From assembly GCA_004369085.1 (NCBI GenBank), contig ML210250.1:18760-82759 (forward strand): a stretch of 64,000 bases of DNA. Direction: 5' to 3'. The notes beneath the pieces were generated by a model. The model did no database searches and was not told the origin of the DNA. It worked only from the letters and a program-made list of their open reading frames with translations. Source of the DNA: Coprinopsis marcescibilis (Eukaryota; Basidiomycota; Agaricomycetes; Agaricales; Psathyrellaceae). Shown here piece after piece: positions 22,235-33,063 of the stretch (position 1 is its first letter; every line of letters starts with the position of its first letter). The translations under genes were made by a program, and so were the position numbers.

Positions 22235-25200
22235 ATGGATCAGTCGACTGACATCGGCGGTATAATGAAGGACGCCAAGAAGGGGATGGACACCGACGCT
22301 CTGCAAACGGCCATCAAGCTCTTGAAGCAAACTATCGATAATCACGATAGACAGATTGATGAGCACACACGAGCAATAGCGAGCTGCCTTATCATGAGGG
22401 CCTTCAACATGCGCTACTCCCGCTTCGGTTGGGTGGAAGATCTGGATCTATGCCAAAAGTACCTCTCAGGATGGGAAGCGCCCATTAACAGTCTCAGGGC
22501 AGTGCAAACGGTGTGTGGGCCTGGTTGTCGGTCGAAGCTGATATCTGAACTGACGGAAGACAATTCAGTTAAAGAGCGCTACGTCCCAGGCCATCTCGGT
22601 CTGTCCGTCACGGGTTAGGGAGGCCTACGATCTAATGGAGAAGCATCGCGCGTCTATAGATATTGACAAGATGGATTACGCGATCTGCATCGCATGTGAG
22701 GCACTCGCTTCCGAAGAGGAGAACGACCCCTCCCAGAGGTGTCAGATGCTGCTTGCATTGGCAAACGCCTTTAGTCTGAAGGCGGTGCAACAAGGCAATG
22801 AAGGACGGGAGGATCTAGACCTGGCGATGGAGCAGCTTGGCGATGCGAAAGAGCTGCTAGGCGGCGTGGGGCCCCTAGCTGGAGTAGTCGCCACATCGAT
22901 GGCACATATAGGATGGATGATGTTCCTGGAACACGGGGACCTCAATGGGCTTGCAGAAGTAAGCGACGCTAATCAGTGGGAGGGGAAGGATCCGATTTGC
23001 CGGATGGGGAAAGATCTTCACGCCCGCGGTACCAGAATGATTCAAGAAGGTTGTTACCAAATCGACCAGGCTATTCATCTCCTTCGAAGTGCACTTGCCC
23101 ACAGACTCCCACCGCACGTGCGACGTGCAGAGACCTTGACAAACCTCGGCTACGCCCTCCTCACTCGATATCTCATAAAGGGTTCCGATGAAGATTTGAA
23201 GGATGCGATCGAGAGTTCTCGGGAAGCCACAGATATTCGACCTCCCCCCAACCCGTATCACGACTCATCAGCCACCAACCTCTCTCGTGCCCTCTGGGTG
23301 CGATACGAGTCCATCAAGAACCCTGACGACCTCGACATCTCCATTTCGCTGTGCCGTAAAGTACTTGAAACGACCCTCGGCTTCGACATCGACCTAGCCA
23401 CCCTACTTCACAACCTCGCACGAGGTGTCTTCGCTCGATTCAGCGGCAATGGATCAATTGAGGATTTGGAAGAATGCCTCTCCGCAAATCGACAATCCTT
23501 GGTAGCGTTGAACGAAACGCACAGCCAAGACTCCCACCTCCACGGAGACATTTGCAACAACCTCTCGGATGCACTTCGGGCCAGGTTCCAGTTGCAAGGC
23601 AGCTTCGCTGACATGGAGGAGTGCATCGTCCTTGGGAGGCAGGCACTTCTCACAAGGCCGATTGGTCATCCAGACCGGCATAACACGCTCGATAACCTGG
23701 CGGAATGCTTGCATACTCGTTTCCTTCGCCGGGGTGACTTTGAGGATCTTAGTGAATGCATTTCCCTATCACGAGAGTCACTCAAGTGCCAGCCATATAA
23801 CACGAGTCCACCCCGCAATCGCCGACGAACGATGATCTGTCTGGGCCAGTACTTGCTGAAACATTTTCAGGCAGTGTCCCAGGACATGTTGCTCTTGGAC
23901 GAGTCTATTCGAGTTCTACGTGAGGCGCTGGAGCATTATCCAGATCTTCCACCGGATGTGCCGGTGCTGGCGGCCCTCGCGGGATCCCTTTCGGAGCGCT
24001 ACCAGACCCGCCGGGACGTGAACGATATTGAAGATGCAGTTGCGCTCTTTCGTCAAGCGCTAGCATTGGCGCCACCATCAAGTCCCCGTTACCCGTCATC
24101 TCTCAGCAACCTGGGAGCCGCGCTGTATCACCGCTTCGAGGCAAAAGAGGATCCGGGGGATATTGAAGAGGGTATTATGTATCTCCAAAGGGCTTCCTCT
24201 TCGATTAATGCCGCCCATTATCATTGGTGCACAGTCCAAGGAAGCCTCTTTTCAGCTCTCCGCGCCAAGTACTACCGGACGGGCCTAGAAGAACATTTTA
24301 TGGAGGCATACAGCGTCATCGAGGCAACTGCCCAAAACGATGCAGGGCCCCTCTTGGAACGGTTCCGACTGTCTTGGATGTGGGGAAACTTTGGTAGAGC
24401 ACGCGACCACCCTTCCACAATGGACGCCTATCGCTATACAGCAGGGTTACTCCCCACCCTTGCCTCCCTCGATCTAACGCTATCCCAACGCCAAAACATT
24501 CTCAAGCTTTCATCCGATTTTGCAAACGAGGCTGTCCTGTATGCTATCGGAATCAAAGAACTCGAAGCAGCTGTTGTATTTTTCTCTACAGCTCGTTCGG
24601 TCTTCTGGACCCAGGCACTTCGTCTTCGCACCCCCGTTGATAACCTAGCATCGTTCGATCCAGGACTCGCCGATGAATATCGCGCCGTGTCTCGACAGTT
24701 GGAGGCCGCTAGTCACGGAGGTGCTGCTCATACAGACGATGCTCCATCTCGTTACTCGGATTCAACAGGGACATACTCGCTTGCACAGCGGCGCGACAAA
24801 CTGCTCGATCGTATCAGGAACATCGAAGGTTTTCAAGATTTCCTCCTCCCTCCAACTTTCAACACCCTCAAGGATGCTGCACGACACGGCCCTGTTGTTT
24901 TCTTAAACTCCACCCCTGGAGGGTGCGATGCGGTTGTCATGAACGCCGGTGGATCTTTGCTTCACGTCCCATTACCCAAAATCACGCACGCCAAGCTGCA
25001 TATGCTCAAGCGAGCGGTTCAGGAGTTGGCGCGGGGAGAACGAATCTGCACGGAGACTGTGCGTGATATAGATGATGGTCTGCTGGAGACTTATCGACTC
25101 AAGGCTCGCCGAAAACGAAGTCACTCAACGGACGATGACTTTCGTTTCATTTTGACTGTACTATGGACGGGGGTTGTCTTTCCTGTTGTAAAGGGTCTCG

Positions 25201-26127
25201 GCCTTCAGAAGGTAAGAGTGCCCATCGCTAAATGAATGCGTATGTTGTACTAACTCTCGAGGCGACTAGACCGATGCGCCTGTAAGAATATGGTGGTGCG
25301 CGTCTGGCGTATTCTGTTTCCTACCGATCCACGCGGCTGGCGACTTTATGTCCGACGGTCCAATCACTTGCCTACATGACTATGTCATCTCTTCTTACTG
25401 TCACTCGCCTCAGGAACTCCTTACGCCACCCCCTGAAGCCTTATCCGATTATAAAGTCCTGGCCGTGATCGAACCAGAGGCCACAGGGATAGGCGCCGGT
25501 CCCCTTCCCAACACCTTGGACGAGCTCGATAACATACGACGCCATATCCCCAGTCACGACAATCTGATACATTACATCGGGACAGGCGGCCCAAGTAAGT
25601 CAGCCACCAACGAAGATGCACTGAAGGCCATTCGACAATCCTCCTTCGTTCATTTTGGCTGCCATGGGCTACAGCACCCGACAAACCCTCTGCAAAGTAC
25701 GCTTTGCCTCAGCGGCGGAAAGCTGACGATGAAGAAGATTATTCGAGAATGCCAAACATCGACGCCGTCGTTTGCGTTTCTCAGTGCGTGTCAAACAGCC
25801 ATGAACGACGAGGATCGCCCGGACGAGTCTCTAAATCTTACCGCCACTATGATGTTTGCCGGTTTTAGAAGCGTCATTGGAACTATGTGGTAAGTTTTTG
25901 AGGGTTTCCAGCCCAAGTAGTCTCTGATGCAAGTATCTAGGTCGATCCACGATGCAGATGCACCGATAGTGGCTGATGTCTTTTATCGTTACCTGTTTCG
26001 CCATAGAGAGGAGATGGCCCCAGTGATTACTGATGCTGCCAAAGGTCTGAGCCTTGCTGTGAAAGAGCTGAGAGATCAAGGAAAACACTTCAGTCGTTGG
26101 GTGCCGTTTGTGCATTTTGGATTGTGA
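22235..26127 (+). CDS. TPR-CHAT protein (caspase-like CHAT protease)
   Basis: Four exons: 22235-22510, 22569-25211, 25270-25889, 25941-26127, giving about 1241 aa. Residues ~115-620 are tetratricopeptide-type repeats with recurring motifs such as LTNLGYALLTRY, SNLGAALYHRF and ATNLSRAL. The C-terminal ~330 residues form a CHAT domain (clan CD, caspase-like): IWWCASG..FLPIHAAG, the catalytic His in HFGCHG (His 1105) and catalytic Cys in FLSACQTA (Cys 1147), ending RWVPFVHFGL. Both catalytic residues are present and no stop or frameshift is seen, so it is probably active. CHAT proteases in other systems execute cell death or act as separase-like proteases; the substrate here is unknown. The first exon (MDQSTDIGGIM) is echoed by a scrap at 31276. 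Confidence 0.85.
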
Positions 26128-26244
26128 TAAGCAAACGATTGAAATGCAAATCGAATGATAATCATTGGCAAGCTTCTGTTTGGAGCTAACGTGCTGTTAT
26201 ACATAAGAAACATGCAGACGTGCCAGCGGTAGGGAATAAAGCTT

Positions 26245-26450
26245 GAGCCGGACACAAAGAATTAGCCTCCGCATGGGATCGAACCGGCGACGTCCCAATC
26301 GAGCACGTCCTTCTCACGGATATCCCAACCTATTGTTGTTACCCTCATTACAACATCGCGAGACACTCATACTTACTACACGCGTTCGTCCCTTTCCGTC
26401 GTTGCAGAAACCACCACATATGGTCGGAGAAATGCCCCGGCAACTACGAC
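26245..26450 (+). pseudogene. F-box protein scrap at the end of block A
   Basis: 26245-26355 matches the region downstream of the CHAT tail in block B (35575-35735). The match then jumps to the inside of the F-box gene: 26362-26450 corresponds to about 36459-36543, sharing GAGACACTCATACT, CGTCCCTTTCCG and ATATGGTCGGAGAAA. The junction lies near TTACAA, so about 0.7 kb with the F-box start has been deleted and the remainder is only ~90 bp long. Confidence 0.65.
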
Positions 26451-26483
26451 GATCGCTTCACCCATAACTTTGAAGTGGGCTGG

Positions 26484-26570
26484 ATATCAGTTCTTCACTC
26501 TCTGGGAGGTCAAACCAGGCGCCAGGAAATCAGCAATGCGGTGAGAACCGACTGTCTGCGTTAACTTTCT
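26484..26570 (+). repeat. fragment of the dispersed element, inverted copy 4
   Basis: It matches the reverse complement of 18190-18310 (CTCT.TGGGAGGTCA, GGCGCCA, CAATGCGGT.AGAACCGACTGTC) with an internal deletion. As in the 10-11 kb copy, an amidohydrolase relic lies beside it. Confidence 0.45.
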
Positions 26571-26784
26571 AATCCCAGACTCCAGATCTTCATCATCATC
26601 CTCCTTCGACCTTACCGTCCTCAACTCGTTCGGGCCCTCACCCATATCTCTCTTCTTCCTCATCCCTTCCCAACCCAACCCGCTCTCCCTCAATCCTGCT
26701 CCTCCTCCTCCCTCTTCATCCTCCTATACGACCCTTTCAACCCCGCTTCGAGCCACCGACTGACATTCCCCCTCTTATCTGTAG

Positions 26785-28290
26785 AACGTCCACGCAATCG
26801 GCGATCGCGCCAACGGCCTCGTCCTAGACACCTTCGAACTCGCCCTGCACAACCTCGGGCTGGCAAACTTCACCAAAGGTGCGCATCCGCTCCGGCCCAG
26901 ACTGGAGCATGCGCAGGTTATCTCGCGGAGATGGGTGGTACGTGTTGTTTTTCTTATTCTTGATTTTCTCCCCCTTCTATTCCCGTTCTCGTGTTATGCC
27001 ATCCTGTTTGGTTTGCATGGGATCTTGGTGGTGGTTGGTGGGAGCGTTCTGCACCCTGGCCCGCGAGAGGGCGAGTCGTGTTCTTTTTTGTCCTTGTTCA
27101 TTCGTTCATTCATTCGTTGCGCTGTTTGCGGGAGTCCTTGCGCTTTGGCACCCGGTAGTCTGGTATTTTGTCATCATCTGGTGCTTCTTTGGTTGTGGTG
27201 GTCCGATGGGGACAGGACGGTACGAAGATACAATGGGAAGGGGGTGGTACGATGAGGAGAGGGTGTGCTGGGCGACGGTGGTAGGAGCTTGTGGGAACAT
27301 TGGGTGTGCTGGGTTCGCATCTGTTATTGGTCTCGAATAAGTTATTGGTCTCGTTGCTGTTCCTATCGATGCCGTCCCTGGTTTTCGTGGAACGAACGGA
27401 AGCTTGGTGGTTATTCCGACAGCACGAATTGCAACCCCTCTTTTTATCCTCATCTTTATCTCTATCTTTCTCTACACCTCCACCTACGTCTCTTCATCCT
27501 ATCCCTATCCTCTTCTTCGCCACCTTTTATGCTATCCTCTCCTCTCTTCCCCCTCCTCTCTCCTCCGTTGTCCTTCCGGTAACTTACCCCCTCTTGCGTT
27601 CTTAACAGTGATGGCAAGCGTCCAACCATCGCATGCGCGAGTGTTCTTTTAGTCAATCGATTGGTGAACTGGGATCCCTGACGTTTATTTCTTGGTGGTG
27701 GTTAGGCTTAGCGATATATGGTTGGTAAGTTATTACTTGGAGCTCGTTTTCATTCTGGGTTTATTTTTTTGCATTTGCTGGGTGTCCTCTATTCGTTTCT
27801 TCTTCGTACGGTCTGCGGCGATGTACGCCTCTGCCTCTGATCCGTGTACCGGTTTGGACCTGGGGAGAGTTTCCGTGTATCTGAAAGTGGATTCCCCCAT
27901 CCACACGCATCTGCCTGCCTGCGTTCTTGACTTTCTAAGATCCTTTATTTCCCTTTCCTTTTCTGTACCCCTTTACGCCTGATTCGACCCTTTAGCATAC
28001 CGATGCCATGCGTACCCTACTGGCGCGTTTTCGCCCGCTCTTTTGCCTCCTGTTCTCGTGGACCCTTATCCGGCAGTCTTATCACCGAATTTAAACTTAT
28101 AACACTATCCGTTACCTAGGGTCCCGACCGCGTGAAACAGTTGTACTCGTTCCAGAGCCTGCTCAAAGCGGGTGCGAGGCTGACGTTGGGATCTGACCTC
28201 CCGGTAGACGACATTGATCCGCTGGCAGGGTTCTATGCTGTCGTTACGAGGAGATTGGGAAGGATGGGACGAGTCCGCAGTCCTGGATGG
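26785..28290 (+). pseudogene. YtcJ-like amidohydrolase, C-terminal part
   Basis: Coding blocks in family order: NVHAIGDRANGLVLDTFE and RPRLEHAQVISRRW (26785-26940), VMASVQPSHA (about 27609-27640), SDIWL (about 27710), and GPDRVKQLYSFQSLLKAGA followed by RLTLGSDLPVDDIDPLAGFY (about 28120-28245). The motifs HAIGD, EHAQ and GSD are the metal- and substrate-binding signatures of the second half of the barrel. The intervening 'introns' are 60-670 bp and full of low-complexity T/C-rich sequence. The first half of the gene is absent upstream. It overlaps the 11.3-13.6 kb relic at NVHAIGD, so the two are separate copies and not halves of one gene. Probably a dead fragment. Confidence 0.6.
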
Positions 28291-28404
28291 TGGTAAGTGT
28301 TTTTGTTTTTTATTTGTTTCGTTGGCGCTTTGCTTTTTTCGTTTTCGGTTTCGATTTTGACTTTGCTTTGCTTTTGATTTGCTTCTCCCGCTTGTCCATT
28401 TTTT

Positions 28405-28445
28405 TTGTTTTGTGTTTTGTGTTTTGTGTTTTGTGTTTTGTGTAT
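28405..28445. repeat. TTTTGTG microsatellite
   Basis: About five tandem TTTTGTG units inside a T-rich stretch (28290-28450). Confidence 0.7.
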
Positions 28446-28872
28446 GGAATCTGGGCGGGTTGGCATCTAGCCCTCGCCCCGTCCTATTGCAAGTTTCCGT
28501 TTGTGGGCTCTTGGTTCTTTATCTTCCGAGCGGATTAGCTCATCCATCCATTCAGTTCGTTTCGTTCTGTTCCGTCATTTGTTCATTCATCGTTCATCTT
28601 CCTTCGCATATCGTTCGACCCTGCTTTCTCATTCCCGATCGAATTCCGGTTGGCCTCCGTGGCCGTGGCCGTGGACGTCTGACAACTGACACCAGTGGGG
28701 GGTGGTCAAGGTCAAACGCACACATGCACACACGCTGTGTACACATCACCGTAGCGGTCGTCGTTGGCTAAACCCTACCTTCGCCGCATAAAGCCTCTTA
28801 CAAGGTACAAACATGAGCAGGGGAAGTAACAGAGTTGAGTAGCCACTGAACACCTCATGCCGTCTGTTACCC

Positions 28873-29375
28873 TTAGTTCACTTGGCGATTATATAGTGAG
28901 GCGTAGTAGGTAGTGATGATGGAGCACAGTCCTACCACCACAGAATCGTGATGCTTCTTCTTCACTCTGTACCCATAGCCAGTTAGAACGAGTACTAGGG
29001 ATATTGATAGATTGACAGTGTGTGCAACGTTGACAGTAGTGAGGCAGAGCCCAGCAGTTGCGCAAGCAACCATGAAGTTCCGACTGGGATGACTTGACTC
29101 GGTATAAGCAGAAGGCTGGAAGCACCACCTGCCAAATGACAGAGAGGATGTAGATTACTGATGCACTGTGAGAAGCCGACACTCAGAGAATGTGCATGTG
29201 AGCGTCAGCGCGGTTGTGTTTTCTTGGAACGTCACATACGAGGTTGGTCGGTGGGACAGGGACGCCGCACATGAATACCTTTGACAAAAGTGCGCCAATC
29301 CAAAGGAAAAACCTTTGCGATTGCAATATAAGTGTGAAGACAATAACCCCGTCCCTGGAGGGTCTCTGAGAGCAC
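28873..29375 (-). pseudogene. rhodopsin-like relic, copy G
   Basis: Minus-strand pieces align in order with the second half of the intact copies: PPG and LLSKVFMCGVPVPPTNLVC (matching the MCGLPVPSSTTAC loop of copy D), VIWQVVLPAFCLYRVK, NFMVACATAGLCLTTVNVAHTVN (matching NVVIACFAFGTSLVAVEALHAV) and LVLVLTGYGYRVKKKHH. At least two frameshifts lie between the pieces, and the stretch between the last two helices is deleted. It carries no start or tail. Confidence 0.55.
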
Positions 29376-29389
29376 GAGCTGGTCCTATG

Positions 29390-31275
29390 GCGAGGTGCGG
29401 ATGTCGTCGGGTGTTCGGAAGCACCGGTGTAGAGGGTGATTGAAGACGATCACCGCGTTTGGGTTGGGCGTGGGGTTTCCTGTCCGTCCAGGCAACAGCG
29501 TACTGGGGTTGAGACAAGGTCAGTAAGGACACCCAAGCCCAGGGAAAGAAGCAAAGAACCACATGGATGAGAGGCAAGATGATTGCGTTTCGAGCTCAGT
29601 GGAACAACGTAATGGGGCACCCATGACGCAGCATAGAACACACACTATGCGGTGCCCCCCAGGGCCACAACCACTCCTCATGGCAGTCATCATTATTCTC
29701 CATCCAACTCTGATCCCGACCACAAATCCCACTCCGGACTCTCAAACACATCCCAGAACGGTCTTCAGAAAATAAACCCCCAGTCTTGGTCCCCGGATAC
29801 ACTGCGACTTGAAGAGTGGATGGTGGAGGACGATGGGGACTGAGCGAAGGAAGACGGGAAGAACGAGCGACAAAGAGAAAGTACCAATAGGAGGAACGAT
29901 GAAGACGGGAAGAACTGCGAAGCGAAGACCGGAGCCGCGTCTGAGCACACCCCCAGTCGCTGGACCGAACCTCAGCACCACACCACACCATGCAGTCGAC
30001 TCTCGACCTCTCGACAAGAGCTCCTCCAACCGTTGACAACACTAGTCGTCGTGATTATTCCGTGAGTGCGAACGGGTTTAGGCACAGGCGAAGCCAAAGC
30101 ACGGGGAAACGAACCTGAAGGAGGCTTCGAAGCATCCACCCGCAAACCACCGCCCTTGAGAGTGAAGTCAAGAATGAAAAAGCGGACGAGCCAATTTTGA
30201 ATGGTTATTCCCCTGCTTCCTTCGAGTCTCAGCCACCATGAATAGGTAGGGAGAGAGCGATGAGGATGGGGATGGGGTTCGTACTGGCTTGCACACACCG
30301 ACGTGCCATTGACGCACAACGGCCCACCCCTGCAAACCACTGCCCCCTAAAGCAAATAGCTAAAATATGTAAAAATGAACGAACGAACCGACTGTGAATA
30401 TCAAACAATCATCTCTTGACCCCCATCTCTTGACTCCCATCTCTGCAGTCACAACTGGTCCTCCACGTACATTCCCGTGGGTCCCAGCTCATCCCGCCAA
30501 AAGACTCCAGATTCCAGAGAAGAAAAGAAAACAGGGAAAGGAACGAGATTGTATATGGCCATTTTGGGGGCAAGGCAAGGCAAGGCAAGACAAGACGACC
30601 ACCAACCCGCCTACCCACTCACACAAGCACGCCTCCAGGCTCCAGTTAACCGGTCAAGTAGCACCACGGCCCACAGCGGCACAGCCTATAGGTCCAAGGT
30701 TCAAATGTCGTATCATTTGACTCAGAAGTCCGCTGAGAGCTTTCCACGCGAGTGTTGGCGTTGATGTTGATTGGATGCAAAAGAGGAGGAGAGGAAGGGA
30801 GGACGGCAACCGCGATTGGTGCACAGCCTCAATGATTTGATCTAATCTGGTCAGTCTTATCACCGCATCTTATCTTAGCGAACCGACTGCCCCTAAACCC
30901 ACGGTTCATGCTCGAGCCATAAATGAAATCGTGTGCTTTGGCCTGCTTTGGCATTCAAACGGGGTGATCTATAGCGCCTATACCAGCCGACACTCGAGAC
31001 ACTCGGATGTGGACTTTGGAGACGAATGAATAATTAGACAGGTCGAGGCAACGACTGATCGTCTGATAGACAACTCGAGGGCCGATTTGTTAATCTCTGG
31101 AGTGTTGTTCTGGCCCATTTACAGAAACTGTGGGACTTGGAGCATGGGATTTCCATGTCATAGTCAAACATCAACCATCTACGTACGGTTTCTCCACTGC
31201 TGCATATGTAGTTGTACCAGTGTCTTCAGACTTGCATATCGACCAAGTTGAAGCTATAAAGTCGCCCCAAACAGG
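29390..31275. repeat. left part of duplicated block B, no gene
   Basis: It corresponds to 18.03-19.6 kb of block A. It includes a short simple repeat of GGCAA units at about 30569-30590. Open frames here are not conserved with block A and I see no gene. Confidence 0.6.
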
Positions 31276-31324
31276 TATGGATAAGTCGAGTGAAATCGTT
31301 GGTATAATTGAGGACGCTAAGTGA
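31276..31324 (+). pseudogene. start-codon scrap of a TPR-CHAT gene
   Basis: ATGGATAAGTCGAGTGA.. matches the first ~45 bp of the intact TPR-CHAT gene (MD.S..I.GI..DAK) and then hits a stop. It lies downstream of the rhodopsin-like gene, on the wrong side compared with block A, so a rearrangement is implied. Confidence 0.4.
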
Positions 31325-31616
31325 ATGTGTGTAGTGTGTGCAAGTGACAATAGGGTAAGAGAAACACACTGAGAGAATATATTCAATATTGGATTGGACG
31401 GCGGGGTCGACTAGTATATACTATGTCTACTCAAAGTCCAACTGCCTTGCATGGGAAATTATAAGAATCGTATTAGGTTCGATGTGCGGATCTGAGTCAC
31501 GGTCCTTTGCTCTCCCTCAATAGGAGAGTTCCACCGTTCTGCGGACAATGACATGCACAGTTACTGACTGTGCCAGTGTGAAGTATGACGTCTTCGATAC
31601 AGAGGTGCTAGCTAGG

Positions 31617-32993
31617 CTAAACACCACTATCTGCATGACGTGATGTCGAGTCCGCGGAGCCTGCGATTAGAACCCTCACTGGAGGTTTCCTTGAATCTCC
31701 AGACAGCTGGTTGGAGTTGTCGCTTGGAGACTGGCTTGGGTCACTGAGCACGGTGGTTAGCTGCAAGGAGGAGGTTATCCCGGTGGTAGTGACCCCAGAT
31801 CTTCCCGTTCCCCTTCCTTGGCTTGTAGAGGTAGTGCCGGATGTGTCTGTCGCACCATTAGCGAATGAACGCGCCGACAAATTGTCATTCTAACACACCA
31901 TCATCGCTCTCGTCGCTGGTGGAGTTGTCATTGCCATTGTGGCGCTTTCGATTTCTCCAAACTCTGTATAGATAGGTAACGAGAACCAAACTGTTGCATG
32001 TTAGGAGGGGCAGAATAACCTGGTTGAAGCTTGAGATTCAGCAGAAGTGAGATCCCTAAAGGCGAAAAACGGACCTGAAAATTGCCGCTGAAGGTGATGG
32101 GAATTGGGTCGAACGTCTGCATCATCTCGCGCGGAAAGTTTATCAGCCGAACGATATTAGCGGCATGGATAGCTTCAACTGCGACGAGAGATGTCCCGAA
32201 AGCGAAACACGCAATCACCACGTTCCGGTCGGCCCTTGGGAGTTTCATTCTCGAGAGAATGTAGCTCGGCCAAGCAGCGAGCCATACGGTCGCGGAGATG
32301 CCAACTGTGAGGTAATGTAGTTCACAATTGTATCATTCAGACTAATCGCATGGATTGAACGTACGTGTTAGCTGCACAATTGCTGTCCGTGTGGTATAGC
32401 CACAAGCTTCGGAAGGTCGCGCCGGCAGTGGGATCCCGCAGAGAAAGACTGCGGAAAGTAGAACCGCAACGAGCATGAGCACGAAGACGCAGAAAGAGCC
32501 TTGAGAGATAGTTTTGTTGACCCCTGGCGGGATTATGCGAATAGTAGTGATGAGGATGGAGAATCTCGCAGTCCTAATAGAATTAGTAAAATGCATCGAC
32601 GTAGCTGGGTTGACCCTACCACATGGCTAATGGGGTGATAAAGAATGGAATCCAGCTAAGAAAGTTCTGGACGACTTCGGAATATGTGTCTGCCAGAGAT
32701 GTCAGCTTGAGAATGTCTTATGAGGTTCCTGCCTACCGCGGCTTCTCAGAATGTGAGAGATGTAGTATGCAGCTATGAAAGCTGCAAAAAGGGCGGATAC
32801 AAGCGCCCAGAAGTCATCCCACCACAGCTGTCGCCTTTTGAATCGATGGCAGAGCCGGACACACGTCACAATTATAGAAAGAAAGTGAAGGGAAACAACG
32901 GCCGCTATAGTAGGAGCCTACAATGAGCGCCAGACGTGACATGTCAAAGTAGGACTCACTAAAGGTGCGGTTTATGTCTTCCAGCGAGGGCAT
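31617..32993 (-). CDS. fungal rhodopsin-domain-type seven-helix protein, copy B
   Basis: Seven exons join in frame: 32993-32960, 32904-32737, 32689-32620, 32573-32365, 32304-32075, 32019-31899, 31846-31617 (353 aa). Exon sizes match copy A except for one extra codon in exon 6 and a shorter last exon. It keeps the LWWDDFWAL, IIPPGVNKTIS and RKRHNG motifs and the Ser/Thr-rich tail. No frameshift or stop is present. The exon-2 acceptor is the strong CTATAG. Like copy A it faces away from a CHAT locus, but here only the CHAT tail survives. Probably functional; ligand unknown. Confidence 0.8.
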
Positions 32994-33052
32994 GGTTGGC
33001 TTTAGGGTTAACACCAGAACACTACATGCCAGTTGAGAAGGAAGGGGGCGAC

Positions 33053-33063
33053 GACTTTATATA
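33053..33063 (-). promoter_or_regulatory. TATA box of rhodopsin-like copy B
   Basis: TATATAAAG on the coding strand, about 62-70 nt before the ATG, equivalent to the boxes of copies A and F. Confidence 0.6.

Noticed and set aside
26260..26330. Minus-strand tRNA suggested by GGTTCGATCCC (also at 35600-35670)
   Set aside because: The B-box match is perfect but the T stem, acceptor stem and D arm do not pair in either copy. It is probably a chance or decayed tRNA-like sequence carried by the A/B duplication.
26879..27605. Plus-strand frames of 105-153 codons
   Set aside because: They lie in the T/C-rich interval between amidohydrolase blocks and show only low-complexity hydrophobic sequence.
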